The notes under the pieces were generated by a model that was given only the letters and a program-made list of their open reading frames with translations, searched no databases and had not been told where the DNA came from. A DNA stretch of 64,000 bases from Falsiroseomonas oleicola. Lineage in GTDB: Bacteria; Pseudomonadota; Alphaproteobacteria; Acetobacterales; Acetobacteraceae. How positions within the stretch are numbered: the stretch's first letter is position 1; the number at the start of each line of letters is the position of its first letter. The DNA is taken from assembly GCF_019029495.1 (NCBI RefSeq), contig NZ_JAERQM010000004.1:62001-126000 (forward strand). The letters are read 5' to 3'. The position numbers were made by a program, and so were the translations under genes. Positions 1-8,243 of this stretch are shown one piece after another.

Positions 1-479
1 GTGGCCAGCAACAGATGCGTGGGATCCGGCGGTGTCTCCACGCCCACAACGCCGCCTTCCAGCGTCCGGTCGAAGCGCAGCCCGGCCGCGCCGGGATCCT
101 GCGCGGCATCGGGCAGGATCAAGCAGATCCGCGCCGATCCCTCCGCCACCTGTGCGAGCATGTCGCGCGCACTCGCGGCGGCCAGCAGGGCAGGGGTCAC
201 GACGCAGGCCGTCGCGATGGGCAGCGGCAGCCCGCCGCGCCCGGCACCACAGGCCAGCGCCGCGACATCGGACAGGTCGCCGCCGGCGCCGCCCGCATCC
301 TCCGCGACCATGGTCGCCATCCAGCCGAGGCCGGCGATCGCATCCCAATGCCGGCGCAGGCAGGCCGCCTGCTCGCCCGCCTCGGACAGGGCGGAAAGTT
401 CCGCATCAGCCTCCAGCGCCAGGCGTTGCGCCATCTCATAGGCATCGCCGCCGACCAGCGGACTCGCGGTGAAGGGCAT
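1..479 (-). CDS. Acyl-CoA dehydrogenase, small-subunit type (N-terminal part; runs off the left edge)
   Basis: The minus strand from the ATG at 479 is open to the left end of the window, giving about 159 residues. The protein starts MPFTASPLVGG and has the N-terminal acyl-CoA dehydrogenase pattern: an Ala-rich helical region, then RHWDAIAGLGWMATMVAEDAGG, a segment resembling the 'W..l.elGl.gl..pee.GG' region of the family. It begins 4 bases after the stop of the dehydrogenase at 484-1656, so the two are almost certainly co-transcribed and probably form a heteromeric (alpha2beta2) FAD enzyme that introduces an alpha-beta double bond into an acyl-CoA. The catalytic C-terminal domain lies outside the window, so substrate range cannot be judged. 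Confidence 0.85.
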   Translation of the reverse strand, partial: MPFTASPLVGGDAYEMAQRLALEADAELSALSEAGEQAACLRRHWDAIAGLGWMATMVAEDAGGAGGDLSDVAALACGAGRGGLPLPIATACVVTPALLAAASARDMLAQVAEGSARICLILPDAAQDPGAAGLRFDRTLEGGVVGVETPPDPTHLLLA

Positions 480-483
480 GGCG

Positions 484-1656
484 TCAGGATCCGAAAAGCT
501 GCTTGGCGATCACGTTCTTCTGCACCTCGCTGCTGCCGCCATAGATCGTGCGCACACGCATATACATGTAGTTCTGCACCCATTCGATGCCGGGCGCTTC
601 GGCATTCGGCCCGCTGCCATCGATGCGGCGGAAGCGCGGCGCCAGGCGTTCGCCGACGGCATCCATCGCCACCTCCGCCACATGCTGATGCGTGACGCTG
701 GTGGAGAGCTTGAGCACGGAAGGCAGCAGGCCGAGCGGCCGGCCTTCCATCACCGCCGCCACCGCTTCCTTGCCCAGCGCCAGCGCCCCGCGCAGCTCCG
801 CCTCCGCCAGCAGCAGCCGCAGCTCCAGCGCCGCCCGCTTCGCACGATGCGTTTCGCCGGTCAGTTCCTGTGCGACCAGTTCGCGCGTGCGTTCCAGGTT
901 CTTCAGCGCCGGCGCGACATTGGCGCCGCCGAGGCGCTCGCGTTCCAGCAGGAACTTGCCATAGGTCCAACCCTCGCCTTCCTCGCCGATGCGGTTGGCG
1001 ACGGGCACGCGCACCTTGTCGAGGAACACCTCGTTCACATGGTGCCAGCCATCAATGGTACGGATCGGCCGGATGGTGATGCCGGGCGAGTCCAGCGGGA
1101 TCAGCAGCATGGTGATGCCTTGCTGCTTCTTCGCCTCCTTGGCGGTGCGGACCAGCGTGTACATCCAGTCCGACTCATGCGCGTGGGAGGTCCAGGTCTT
1201 CTGGCCGTCCACGATGTAGTCATCGCCCTCGCGTCGCGCCGCGGTGCGCAGCGAGGCAAGGTCCGATCCGGCGCCGGGTTCGGAATAGCCCTGGCACCAC
1301 CAATCCTCGCCGCTGAGGATGCCGGGCAGGAAGCGCGCCTGCTGTTCCGGCGTGCCGAATTCGATGATGACGGGGCCGATATGGCGCAGCCCGTGATGGT
1401 ACTGCGGCGGGCAATCATTCTCCGCCATCACCTCGTCGAAGATGTGCCGCTGTTGCGGGTCCCAGCCGGTGCCGCCGAACCGCTTCGGCCAGCTCGGCGC
1501 ACCCCAGCCATGCGCATGCAGGATCTGCTGCCAGGGCTGCCAGATCTTGCGCGACAGCTTGCGATAGGTGGCGACGACGGCGCGGATCTCGGGCGGGCAG
1601 CGCGTCCGCGCGAATTCCGTCACCTCGCGCCGGAAGGCCGCGTAGTCCACTTCCAT
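484..1656 (-). CDS. Acyl-CoA dehydrogenase, large-subunit type
   Basis: A 390-residue FAD-dependent acyl-CoA dehydrogenase. The N-terminal helical domain contains GWGAPSWPKRFGGTGW, the middle domain has WWCQGYSEPGAGSDLASL and DGQKTWTSHAHESDWMYTL, and the C-terminus carries IYGGSSEVQKNVIAKQLFG, the usual signature of the family. The open frame extends upstream, but the ATG at 1656 (MEVDYAAFRREV) fits the family length and lies 1 base past the stop of the upstream enoyl-CoA hydratase. With the downstream small-type dehydrogenase at 479 it forms a pair resembling heterotetrameric dehydrogenases used on bulky acyl-CoAs. It is the second gene of the operon read from the promoter/operator at 2455-2500. 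Confidence 0.95.
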   Translation of the reverse strand: MEVDYAAFRREVTEFARTRCPPEIRAVVATYRKLSRKIWQPWQQILHAHGWGAPSWPKRFGGTGWDPQQRHIFDEVMAENDCPPQYHHGLRHIGPVIIEFGTPEQQARFLPGILSGEDWWCQGYSEPGAGSDLASLRTAARREGDDYIVDGQKTWTSHAHESDWMYTLVRTAKEAKKQQGITMLLIPLDSPGITIRPIRTIDGWHHVNEVFLDKVRVPVANRIGEEGEGWTYGKFLLERERLGGANVAPALKNLERTRELVAQELTGETHRAKRAALELRLLLAEAELRGALALGKEAVAAVMEGRPLGLLPSVLKLSTSVTHQHVAEVAMDAVGERLAPRFRRIDGSGPNAEAPGIEWVQNYMYMRVRTIYGGSSEVQKNVIAKQLFGS

Positions 1657-1657
1657 C

Positions 1658-2428
1658 TCAGCGGCCCTTGAAGACGGGCTTGCGCTTCTCGAGCTGGGCA
1701 GCGCGGGCCTCCTTCGCATCCTCCGTCTTCGCCAGCTCGTAGGTGAAGTTCTGCTCGAAGCGATAGGCGTCCTTCGCCGGCATCAGCTCCACCATGTTGC
1801 AGCTGTTCTTGGCGTACTTGATGCCGAGCGGGCTTTTCTGCGCGATGCGCGTGGCCATCGCCATGGCGGCGGTCATCAGCTCCTCCACCGGCCAGACGGA
1901 ATCGATGACGCCGAGGCGGTACAACTCGCTGGCCGGCAGCCGGTCCCCGGTGAACATCAGGCGGCGCGCATAGGATTTGCCGAAGAGCTCGTTGATCATT
2001 GCGGCGCCGCCGGCCAGGCCGACATCGATCTCCGGCATGCCGAACACCGCGGTGTCGGAGGCCAGCATGATGTCGCAGGCGGCCATCAGCCCGAAGCCCG
2101 CGCCGAGCGCCGCGCCATTCACCGCCGCGATCACCGGCTTCGCGCATTCCTTGATGGCGTTCCCCGTCTCCCGCGTGATGCGGTTGTGGTGCCAGAAGGT
2201 GCCGGCCTTGCTCGGGTCGGGCCGCTGCTTCAGGTCGGCGCCGGCGCAGAAGATCCGGCCCTGGCCGGTGAGCACCACCACGCGGATGTCGTCGCGGTCC
2301 GTCACCTCGTCGAAGATCTCGATGATGCGGTTGCGCATCTCGGCGTTCACCGCGTTGACCGGCGGCCGGTTCAGCGTTGCCACTGCCACGTAGTCCGAGA
2401 CTTCCAGCTTCACGACATCCGACGACAT
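1658..2428 (-). CDS. Enoyl-CoA hydratase/isomerase family protein
   Basis: A 256-residue crotonase-fold protein. It has the CoA and oxyanion-hole segments GRIFCAGADLKQ and AALGAGFGLMAACD, and the later block DTAVFGMPEIDVGLAGGAAM with a Glu at the position of a catalytic acid in hydratases. The start at 2428 (MSSDVVKLEVSDYV) is preceded by AGGAGGA at good spacing; the longer open frame upstream would run through the operator. It is the first gene of a leftward operon (hydratase, large dehydrogenase, small dehydrogenase). It probably hydrates the enoyl-CoA made by the dehydrogenase pair. The substrate is unknown. Confidence 0.93.
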   Translation of the reverse strand: MSSDVVKLEVSDYVAVATLNRPPVNAVNAEMRNRIIEIFDEVTDRDDIRVVVLTGQGRIFCAGADLKQRPDPSKAGTFWHHNRITRETGNAIKECAKPVIAAVNGAALGAGFGLMAACDIMLASDTAVFGMPEIDVGLAGGAAMINELFGKSYARRLMFTGDRLPASELYRLGVIDSVWPVEELMTAAMAMATRIAQKSPLGIKYAKNSCNMVELMPAKDAYRFEQNFTYELAKTEDAKEARAAQLEKRKPVFKGR

Positions 2429-2454
2429 GGCGTTGGTTCCTCCTGGCTCGGCAG

Positions 2455-2500
2455 CCGACCGATCGGTCGGGAGGCTATGCGCAGGCCAGCCAGGGCGCAA
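2455..2500 (-). promoter_or_regulatory. Promoter with perfect TetR-type palindromic operator (site 1)
   Basis: CCGACCGATCGGTCGG at 2455-2470 is a perfect 16-bp palindrome, 27 bases upstream of the hydratase start. Read leftward, a -35-like TTGCGC (2500-2495) and a -10-like CATAGC (2479-2474) precede it, so the palindrome sits where transcription should start. The same arrangement recurs at five other promoters in the window. Binding by the adjacent TetR proteins is inferred. Confidence 0.8.
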
Positions 2501-2518
2501 GTGGCGAAAATGCGAGGA

Positions 2519-3286
2519 CTACTCTACGGCCTTCTTCCTCTGGCGAACGGCCTTGGCGGGTGGCGCCGCGCGCAGGCCGTCCAGCAGCAGGTTGCAGAAC
2601 TGGCCCGCGATCTCGGGCGCCTTCAATGGCCCGGCCGGGTTGTACCAGCGCGGCATCCAGTTGATGGTACCGAGCACCAGCCGGCCGGCGATCTTCACGT
2701 CGCCGATCTTCAACTCGCCCGAATCGATGCCCGCCTGCAGGATGTCCCGCAGCAACTGCTCGTAGCGGTCGCGCCAGGCGACGCGTTCCTTGCGTGCCCG
2801 CGCTTCCGGGTCCGACCAGAAGGCGGTGGAGCCCGCGATCCAGGCCCAGCGGAAGGCCTCGAAGAAGGTTGCCGTCTCCACGATGAAGCGCCGCAGCCGG
2901 TCCACGGCCGGCAGCGTGGCATCATCATGACGCGCGACATGCAGGTAGATCGATTTGGTCGCGCCCATGGCCAGCGGCCGCAGGATCGAATCCTTGTCCG
3001 GGAAGTAGTGGTACAGCGTGGCCTTGGAGATTCCGCACTCCGCCGCGATGTCGCGCATGGAGACGCCATCGAACCCCCGTTGGGCGAATTGCCGGCAGGC
3101 CACCTCGTAGATCTGGATGATGCGGCCGCTCGGCACCTCCCCATTGCCGTCTAGCCCCAGCAGGCCCGCCAGGTCGTCCACTGGCGGGGGCGGCGCGACC
3201 TCGCGCTTGCGCGGGCTAGCGCGGCGTGATGCCGACGCGGCGGATGACTTCGCCCCACTTCGCGACTTCGTTTCGGAGTAGGCCAC
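2519..3286 (-). CDS. TetR/AcrR family transcriptional regulator (copy 1)
   Basis: A 255-residue regulator with an N-terminal helix-turn-helix (RDIAAECGISKATLYHYF, then PDKDSI) and a ligand domain rich in Trp and Arg (FRWAWIAGSTAFWSDP). I chose the GTG at 3286 because GGAGGA lies 5 bases upstream. This start overlaps the preceding Bug gene by 71 bases and gives a Ser/Arg/Lys-rich tail before the HTH. A GTG at 3181 is an alternative with a weaker ribosome site. It is a clear paralogue of the regulator at 10346-10987, with an almost identical recognition helix. By position it is likely the repressor of the palindrome-bearing promoters. A lysine/arginine-rich C-terminal tail (RQRKKAVE) is present. 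Confidence 0.9.
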   Translation of the reverse strand: MAYSETKSRSGAKSSAASASRRASPRKREVAPPPPVDDLAGLLGLDGNGEVPSGRIIQIYEVACRQFAQRGFDGVSMRDIAAECGISKATLYHYFPDKDSILRPLAMGATKSIYLHVARHDDATLPAVDRLRRFIVETATFFEAFRWAWIAGSTAFWSDPEARARKERVAWRDRYEQLLRDILQAGIDSGELKIGDVKIAGRLVLGTINWMPRWYNPAGPLKAPEIAGQFCNLLLDGLRAAPPAKAVRQRKKAVE

Positions 3287-4229
3287 CCAGTTCCTCCGGC
3301 GTGCTCGAAACCGGCGGAGATGCGCCGGCCGCCCGCATTCTCTCACGCAGCGCCGGGTCTGCAAGCACCTTCACCAAGGCCTGGTTCAGCCGCTGGATAA
3401 TGGGCCGCGGCGTGCCGGAACGGACGCAGACATAGTTCATCACCGTGACCTCGAAGCCCGGGAGCGTCTCCGCCACCGTTGGAACCTCCGGCAGGTCGGG
3501 CGAACGGCGGGCGCTGGTCACGGCGATGGGGCGCAGATTGCCGGCCTCGATCAGCGGGATCATCGGCCCGTAGGTGTCGATCGAGATATCGACCCGCCCG
3601 GCCGCCACATCCTGCAGCGCCAGGCCGGTGCCGCGATAGGGTACGTGCGACATGCGGATTCCGGCCTGCATGCACAGCAATTCACCCGAAAGATGGCTGC
3701 CCGCGCCGATGCCGGAACTGGCGAAAGTGAGCTCCCCGGGCCGCGCCTTGGCCAGCGCGATCAGTTCCGCCACGCTGCGGGCCGGGACGTCCTTGTTCAC
3801 CACCATCAGGTAGGCGCCCTGCGTCAGCAGGCTGACCGGGGCGAAGTCGCGGTCCGGGTCATAGGGCAGGTTGGCCATCAGGAAGCGATTGGTGACCAGA
3901 GGCCCCGGCGTGCCGTAGAGCAGCGTGTAGCCATCCGCGGGTGCCTGCGCCACCGCGGCGGTGCCGATGGTGCCGCCGGCGCCGCCGCGATTCTCCACCA
4001 CCACGGTCTGGCCCAGCTCCGCGCCCAGCGGTTCCGCCACGAAGCGCGCCGTCAGGTCCGCGCCGCCGCCCGGCACGAAGGGCACGATCATGCGGAGCGG
4101 CCGCGTGGGGTAGGATTGCGCCAGGCCACCGCGCGGCAGCAGGGCTGCGGTGGCGAGCGTGACGGCGGCGGCGAAAGCGCCGCGGCGGCCGAGGTCGCCC
4201 TTGTCCCGGTTGCGGTCCTGCGCGGTCAT
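3216..4229 (-). CDS. Bug-family tripartite tricarboxylate transporter solute-binding protein (copy 1)
   Basis: A 337-residue periplasmic binding protein of the TctC/Bug family. The N-terminus has a twin-arginine-like signal (LGRRGAFAAAVTLATAAL), then the mature start SYPTRPLRMIVPFVPGGGAD, the usual family opening. GQTVVVENRGGAGGTIG and YPGR-like later blocks also fit. It should bind an organic acid or amide in the periplasm. No TctA/TctB membrane components are nearby, so the permease must be elsewhere or the protein may act in sensing. GGAAGGA precedes the ATG at 4229. Promoter/operator site 2 lies 54 bases upstream, and the TetR gene overlaps its 3' end. Confidence 0.94.
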   Translation of the reverse strand: MTAQDRNRDKGDLGRRGAFAAAVTLATAALLPRGGLAQSYPTRPLRMIVPFVPGGGADLTARFVAEPLGAELGQTVVVENRGGAGGTIGTAAVAQAPADGYTLLYGTPGPLVTNRFLMANLPYDPDRDFAPVSLLTQGAYLMVVNKDVPARSVAELIALAKARPGELTFASSGIGAGSHLSGELLCMQAGIRMSHVPYRGTGLALQDVAAGRVDISIDTYGPMIPLIEAGNLRPIAVTSARRSPDLPEVPTVAETLPGFEVTVMNYVCVRSGTPRPIIQRLNQALVKVLADPALRERMRAAGASPPVSSTPEELGGLLRNEVAKWGEVIRRVGITPR

Positions 4230-4282
4230 GTTGATGTTCCTTCCCCGTTCCGGCGACGCTCCTTCACCGGCGCCGCATTCGG

Positions 4283-4337
4283 ACCAACCGAGCGGTCGGT
4301 CCCGGACCGCATAGCGCCATCACGCCCGGCGACGCAA
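4283..4337 (-). promoter_or_regulatory. Promoter with TetR-type operator (site 2)
   Basis: ACCAACCGAGCGGTCGGT at 4283-4300 is an 18-bp near-palindrome matching the other sites. Read leftward it follows -35-like TTGCGT (4337-4332) and -10-like TATGCG (4313-4308) with an 18-base spacer. It should drive the Bug and TetR genes at 4229-2519. Confidence 0.75.
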
Positions 4338-4363
4338 GTCGCCAGGCCGCGCGCCGTGACGGC

Positions 4364-4416
4364 TTGCGGCAGCCGCGGCACGCGCATAGTCTCCGGCAAC
4401 CAACCGATCGGTCGGT
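4364..4416 (+). promoter_or_regulatory. Promoter with TetR-type operator (site 3)
   Basis: ACCAACCGATCGGTCGGT at 4399-4416 follows -35-like TTGCGG (4364-4369) and -10-like CATAGT (4385-4390) on the plus strand. It lies 41 bases upstream of the peptide-type solute-binding protein. Sites 2 and 3 share one divergent intergenic region, about 100 bases apart. Confidence 0.75.
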
Positions 4417-4457
4417 ATGGATGAGCGCCGGAACGGCGCCGTGGGAGGAAACTGCAG

Positions 4458-6065
4458 ATGCTCCAACATGCTCGTCGCAGGAAGGGCCTCGGTGCCCTGC
4501 GCCGGATCGTCGCAGGGCTGGCGGCAGTGCCGCTCGGGGTCGGGCTGGCCGCCGCGCAGACGCTCACCATGGGCGTCGGCTCGCCAGTATCCTCCATCGA
4601 TCCGCATTACCATCTGCTGCGCAGCAACAGCGAAGTCTCGCAGATGCTGTTCGACACGCTGCTGATGACCGATGCGCAGGCGCAGCTGCGCCCGGGGCTG
4701 GCCGAGAGCTGGCGCGCCATGGGCGAGGAAGGCTGGGAATTCCGGCTGCGGGAGGGGATCCGCTTCCATGACGGCACGCCCTTCACCGCCGATGACGTGG
4801 CCTTCACGCTGGCACGCATCCCCACCATCACCGGCCCCGGCGCATCCTTCACCACCCATGTCCGCCCGGTCAGCCGGGTGGAGGTGGTGGATGCCCGCAC
4901 GATCCGCCTGTACACGCGCGCCCCTGCGCCGCTGCTTCCGGTCTATCTCAGCCAGGTACCGATGCTCGGCCGAAGCCTGCATGCGGATGCGACGACGGCC
5001 GATTTCAACAGCGGCCGCGTCGCCATTGGCACCGGCCCGTTCCGCTTCGGCAGCTACACGCCCGGCGACCGGCTGCAGGTGGCGCGGAATGAGGGCTATT
5101 GGGGCGAGAAGCCCGAATGGGCCAGCGTGAACTACCGCATGATCTCGAATGACGGCGCGCGCACCGCGGCGCTGCTGGCCGGGGATGTCGATTTCATCGA
5201 CCAGATCCCGACGGCGGATCTCGACCGCCTGCGCGCCGACAGCCGCTTCCGCGTGGCGGAGACGACGAGCCTGCGCGTCATGTACATCACACTGGATGCG
5301 GAGCGTACACCGCCGGTGCCGCAGATGGCCGCGGCGGATGGCGGCGCGCTGGCGCGCAACCCGCTGGCGGATCGCCGCGTGCGGCAGGCGCTGTCGCTGG
5401 CAATCGACCGGCGGATGATCGTGGACCGCGTGATGCAGAAGGCCGCGCTCGCCACCGGCCAGTTCATGCCGCCCGGTGCCTTCAGCCATATCGACAACCA
5501 TCCGGTTCCGGCGGCGGATCCCGAAGCCGCGCGCCGCCTGCTGGCCGAGGCCGGCTACCCGCAGGGCTTCCAGATGACGCTTGCGGGGTCCAACGACCGC
5601 TACATGAATGATTCGCGCGTCGTGCAGGCGATCGGCCAGATGTGGACCCGCATCGGCATCCGCACCACGGTGGAGGCGCAGCCCTATGCCACCTTCATAG
5701 GCCGCGCCACGCGTCGGGAGTTTCCGGCGGCGCTGCTGACCTGGGGCAATTCCACCGGCGATGCCTCCGTCCTGCTGAATTCGGTGCTGCGCAGTCGAGA
5801 CCGCGAGCGTGGCCACGGCGCCGCCAACCGCACCCATTACAGCAATGCGGAGGTGGATCGCCTGACCGGCGAGGCGGAGCGCGAGATGGATGATGCGAAG
5901 CGCGACCGCCTGCTGCAGCAGGCGAGCCTGGCCGCGATCGATGACGTCGCGCTGGTGCCGCTGTACCTGCAGAACGCGCTGTGGGCGATGCGCCGCGACT
6001 TGACCTATACGGCCCGCGCCGATGAGCGGAACGAGCCCGCCGCGGTGCGCCGCACCACCCGCTGA
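4458..6065 (+). CDS. ABC transporter solute-binding protein, SBP_bac_5 (peptide/opine/nickel) family (copy 1)
   Basis: A 535-residue periplasmic binding protein. A basic N-terminus and hydrophobic signal peptide end near AAAQ (about residue 34). The family hallmark FRLREGIRFHDGTPFTADDV follows, then GTGPFRFGSYTPGD and ADRRVRQALSLAIDR. GGAGGA is 8 bases upstream of the ATG at 4458. No permease or ATPase gene is adjacent, so it is an orphan binding protein. Its own operator-bearing promoter (site 3) places it under the same control as the acyl-CoA genes. It is clearly paralogous to the protein at 21347-22933. The ligand is probably a hydrophobic or peptide-like substrate whose carbon skeleton is degraded as CoA thioesters; this last point is inference. 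Confidence 0.95.
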   Translation: MLQHARRRKGLGALRRIVAGLAAVPLGVGLAAAQTLTMGVGSPVSSIDPHYHLLRSNSEVSQMLFDTLLMTDAQAQLRPGLAESWRAMGEEGWEFRLREGIRFHDGTPFTADDVAFTLARIPTITGPGASFTTHVRPVSRVEVVDARTIRLYTRAPAPLLPVYLSQVPMLGRSLHADATTADFNSGRVAIGTGPFRFGSYTPGDRLQVARNEGYWGEKPEWASVNYRMISNDGARTAALLAGDVDFIDQIPTADLDRLRADSRFRVAETTSLRVMYITLDAERTPPVPQMAAADGGALARNPLADRRVRQALSLAIDRRMIVDRVMQKAALATGQFMPPGAFSHIDNHPVPAADPEAARRLLAEAGYPQGFQMTLAGSNDRYMNDSRVVQAIGQMWTRIGIRTTVEAQPYATFIGRATRREFPAALLTWGNSTGDASVLLNSVLRSRDRERGHGAANRTHYSNAEVDRLTGEAEREMDDAKRDRLLQQASLAAIDDVALVPLYLQNALWAMRRDLTYTARADERNEPAAVRRTTR

Positions 6066-6302
6066 GGCTGCCGCAGGTCGCAGGAGGTTTGCGGTCGCCG
6101 GATCTCGGCGCCGCAGCCTCCTGCGCTCTGGCCACAGTGTTGCTCCAATAGAGAACACTAGGACTGGTTGTGCCGTGGCGGGACGGCCCGGCAGGGCAAC
6201 GCCCTTCGGCCTGGCGCCGGCCGGGGGCCTGGAGCGGAGGTTGGGGTGCGCGGATACGACCGCCTCACCCCGACCCCCATGCCGCGTGCGCAGGGCCACG
6301 CC

Positions 6303-7277
6303 TCAGCGGCGACTGCGCTCAATCGCCGCCAGTGCGATCGGCGCCCATTTCGCCCGTTCCGCCGCGCCGCGCCGCGCGAACTCCTCGGCCGTGCTGTGCA
6401 GCGGGGCCATGCCCTCGCGCTCGAAGGTCGCGACCACGGAAGGGTCGGCGGTGGTGGCGTTGATCGCGCGGTTCAGCTTCTCGATCACCGCCGGCGGCGT
6501 GCCCTTCGTTGTCATGATGCCAAACCAGCCGCTGACCACGAAGTCGCGGAAGCCCTGCTGCTGCATCGTCGCTACATCCGGCAGCAATGCCAGCCGCTCC
6601 GGCGTCGGCGCCGCCAGGGCGCGCAGGGTACCATCGCGGATCTGCGGCAATGCGGTTGGCGTGGTGGCGAAGCAGAAATCGATGCGGCCGGCCATCACAT
6701 CGACCAGCGCCGGCGCGCCGCCGCGGTAGGGTATCTGGATGGTCTCGATCCCCGCATCCTTATCCAGCAGCAACCCGGCGAGCCAGGGGCTGGAACCGAC
6801 GCCGGGATGCGCCCAGGACAGCTGACCCGGCCGGGCCCGTGCCGCCGCCACAAGGTCCGCCACGCTGCGCCAGGGGCGGCTTGCCGGCACCACCAGCACC
6901 GTCATCACATCCGCCACCAGCGAGACCGGCGCGAGGTCGTCCATCGGCTTGATCGGCAGGCTCGGCTCGGTGATCGTGTTGATGATCAACGAGCCCATGT
7001 TCCCGGTGCAGATGGTGTAGCCATCGGCCGTGGCGCGGGCGACCGGTTCGAAGGTCAGCATGCCGGCACCACCGCCCTTGTTCTCGACCACCACATTCTG
7101 GCCGAGGCGGGCAGAGATGCCGGGGGCGACGAGCCGCGCCGTCAGGTCCTGTGATCCGCCCGCGGCGGAACCGACCAGCATGCGGATCGTCCGCGTCGGC
7201 CAGGCGGGATCCGCACGGGCCGTAGCGGTGGCGGCGAGCGACAGCGCGGTACCTGTCAGCAGACGACGTGTGATCAT
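6303..7277 (-). CDS. Bug-family tripartite tricarboxylate transporter solute-binding protein (copy 2)
   Basis: A 324-residue TctC/Bug protein starting MITRRLLTGTALSLAATATARA, a typical signal peptide, and then DPAWPTRTIRMLVGSAAGG. The blocks GQNVVVENKGGGAGMLTFEP and LSWAHPGVGSSPWLAG fit the family. GGAGGA precedes the ATG at 7277; the longer open frame upstream lacks this. It is a single-gene unit behind promoter/operator site 4. No TctA/B partner is in the window. It differs considerably from the Bug proteins at 3216 and 13162, so the three probably bind different acids. Confidence 0.94.
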   Translation of the reverse strand: MITRRLLTGTALSLAATATARADPAWPTRTIRMLVGSAAGGSQDLTARLVAPGISARLGQNVVVENKGGGAGMLTFEPVARATADGYTICTGNMGSLIINTITEPSLPIKPMDDLAPVSLVADVMTVLVVPASRPWRSVADLVAAARARPGQLSWAHPGVGSSPWLAGLLLDKDAGIETIQIPYRGGAPALVDVMAGRIDFCFATTPTALPQIRDGTLRALAAPTPERLALLPDVATMQQQGFRDFVVSGWFGIMTTKGTPPAVIEKLNRAINATTADPSVVATFEREGMAPLHSTAEEFARRGAAERAKWAPIALAAIERSRR

Positions 7278-7357
7278 GGCTTCCTCCCTGGCATGGCCGA
7301 AGGCGCCCAGGCGCGCATCGGCGCGTTCCTCCACCGACCCGGCGTCCTTGACGACGC

Positions 7358-7409
7358 TTCGACCGGCCGGTCGGTCGAAACGCTAAACCCGGGTTCCGGC
7401 AGCGGTCAA
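7358..7409 (-). promoter_or_regulatory. Promoter with TetR-type operator (site 4)
   Basis: The core ACCGGCCGGTCGGT (7362-7375) lies within the extended near-palindrome 7358-7379 (TTCGACC...GGTCGAA). Read leftward it follows -35-like TTGACC (7409-7404) and -10-like TTAGCG (7386-7381) with a 17-base spacer. The -35 box overlaps the stop codon of the upstream alpha/beta hydrolase gene. Confidence 0.78.
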
Positions 7410-8239
7410 GCGATCTGCGGCAGGCTCAGCAGCAGCGCGTCGAAATCCGCCGCGGCCTCATGCGCCACCCAATGCCCGGCGCCATCCAGCAGGTGAATCC
7501 GGGCATCGGGGCGCAGCGCATGCAGCCGCGTCATCCGCTCCGGCAGCATGTCCGCGCAGAAATTGTCGCGGCTGCCCCAGACCACCAGCGGCGCCACCGC
7601 AAGGCGTGGCAGAGCGGCGCCGAGGTCAAGTCCCTCGCGCGGCAGCGGCGTGGCGCGCAGCCTGCTGGCGTTGCGGTCCTCGATCTCCATCGCCAGCCCA
7701 TCCACGGAATCGGGATCCGCCAGCATCAGGCTCAGGATGTTCGCGCGCAGCGCCTCGGCGCGGGCTTCCGGCGGCAATCCGCGCAGGCGCCGCGTTGGCC
7801 GCGGGGTGAACGCGCCGAGCCCACCGGGCGCCGCGAGCACCAGGCGGTGCACGGCCTCCCGCTCCGCCGCCGCCAGCAGCACGGCGAGCGCGCCACCGAA
7901 GGAGAAGCCGACGACCGCATAACGCGCATCGGCACCGAGGATCCGCCGCAGCCCCTGGCCCAGCATCGCCGCAAGGCCCGCATGCAGCGTGCCGGGCGGC
8001 GCCAGGTCCGAATCCCCCATGCCGGGCAGATCCGGCACCAGCAGGCGATGGCGTCGCGCGAGAACCGGGATGTTGCGCGCCCAGTGCATCCAGGACCCGC
8101 CCCAGCCATGCAGCAGCAGCAAGGGCGGCCCTTCGCCCCAGCCGCGCCAGATCATCACCCCCTCGCCGCAGGGCGTGGACCAGCGCGCGGCCTCGCGGTC
8201 CAGCCGGTCCAGCAGCGTGGCGGCCTCCTCGCGCTCCAT
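7406..8239 (-). CDS. Alpha/beta hydrolase
   Basis: A 277-residue alpha/beta hydrolase. The oxyanion/HG motif is LLLLHGWGGSWMHW, the nucleophile elbow is GFSFGG (G-x-S-x-G), an acid follows in VVWGSRDNFC, and the catalytic His is in DGAGHWVAHEA. The ATG at 8239 (MEREEAATLLDRL) lies 4 bases past the stop of the enoyl-CoA hydratase, so it is the third gene of the CaiB-hydratase-hydrolase operon. It may act as an esterase, thioesterase or C-C hydrolase on a pathway intermediate. The sequence alone does not decide which. Confidence 0.92.
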   Translation of the reverse strand: MEREEAATLLDRLDREAARWSTPCGEGVMIWRGWGEGPPLLLLHGWGGSWMHWARNIPVLARRHRLLVPDLPGMGDSDLAPPGTLHAGLAAMLGQGLRRILGADARYAVVGFSFGGALAVLLAAAEREAVHRLVLAAPGGLGAFTPRPTRRLRGLPPEARAEALRANILSLMLADPDSVDGLAMEIEDRNASRLRATPLPREGLDLGAALPRLAVAPLVVWGSRDNFCADMLPERMTRLHALRPDARIHLLDGAGHWVAHEAAADFDALLLSLPQIA

Positions 8240-8243
8240 CGGC

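Noticed and set aside
4320-6299. A 659-codon open frame on the minus strand
   Set aside because: It is antisense to a clear solute-binding protein gene with signal peptide and family motifs. The product has no recognisable domain.
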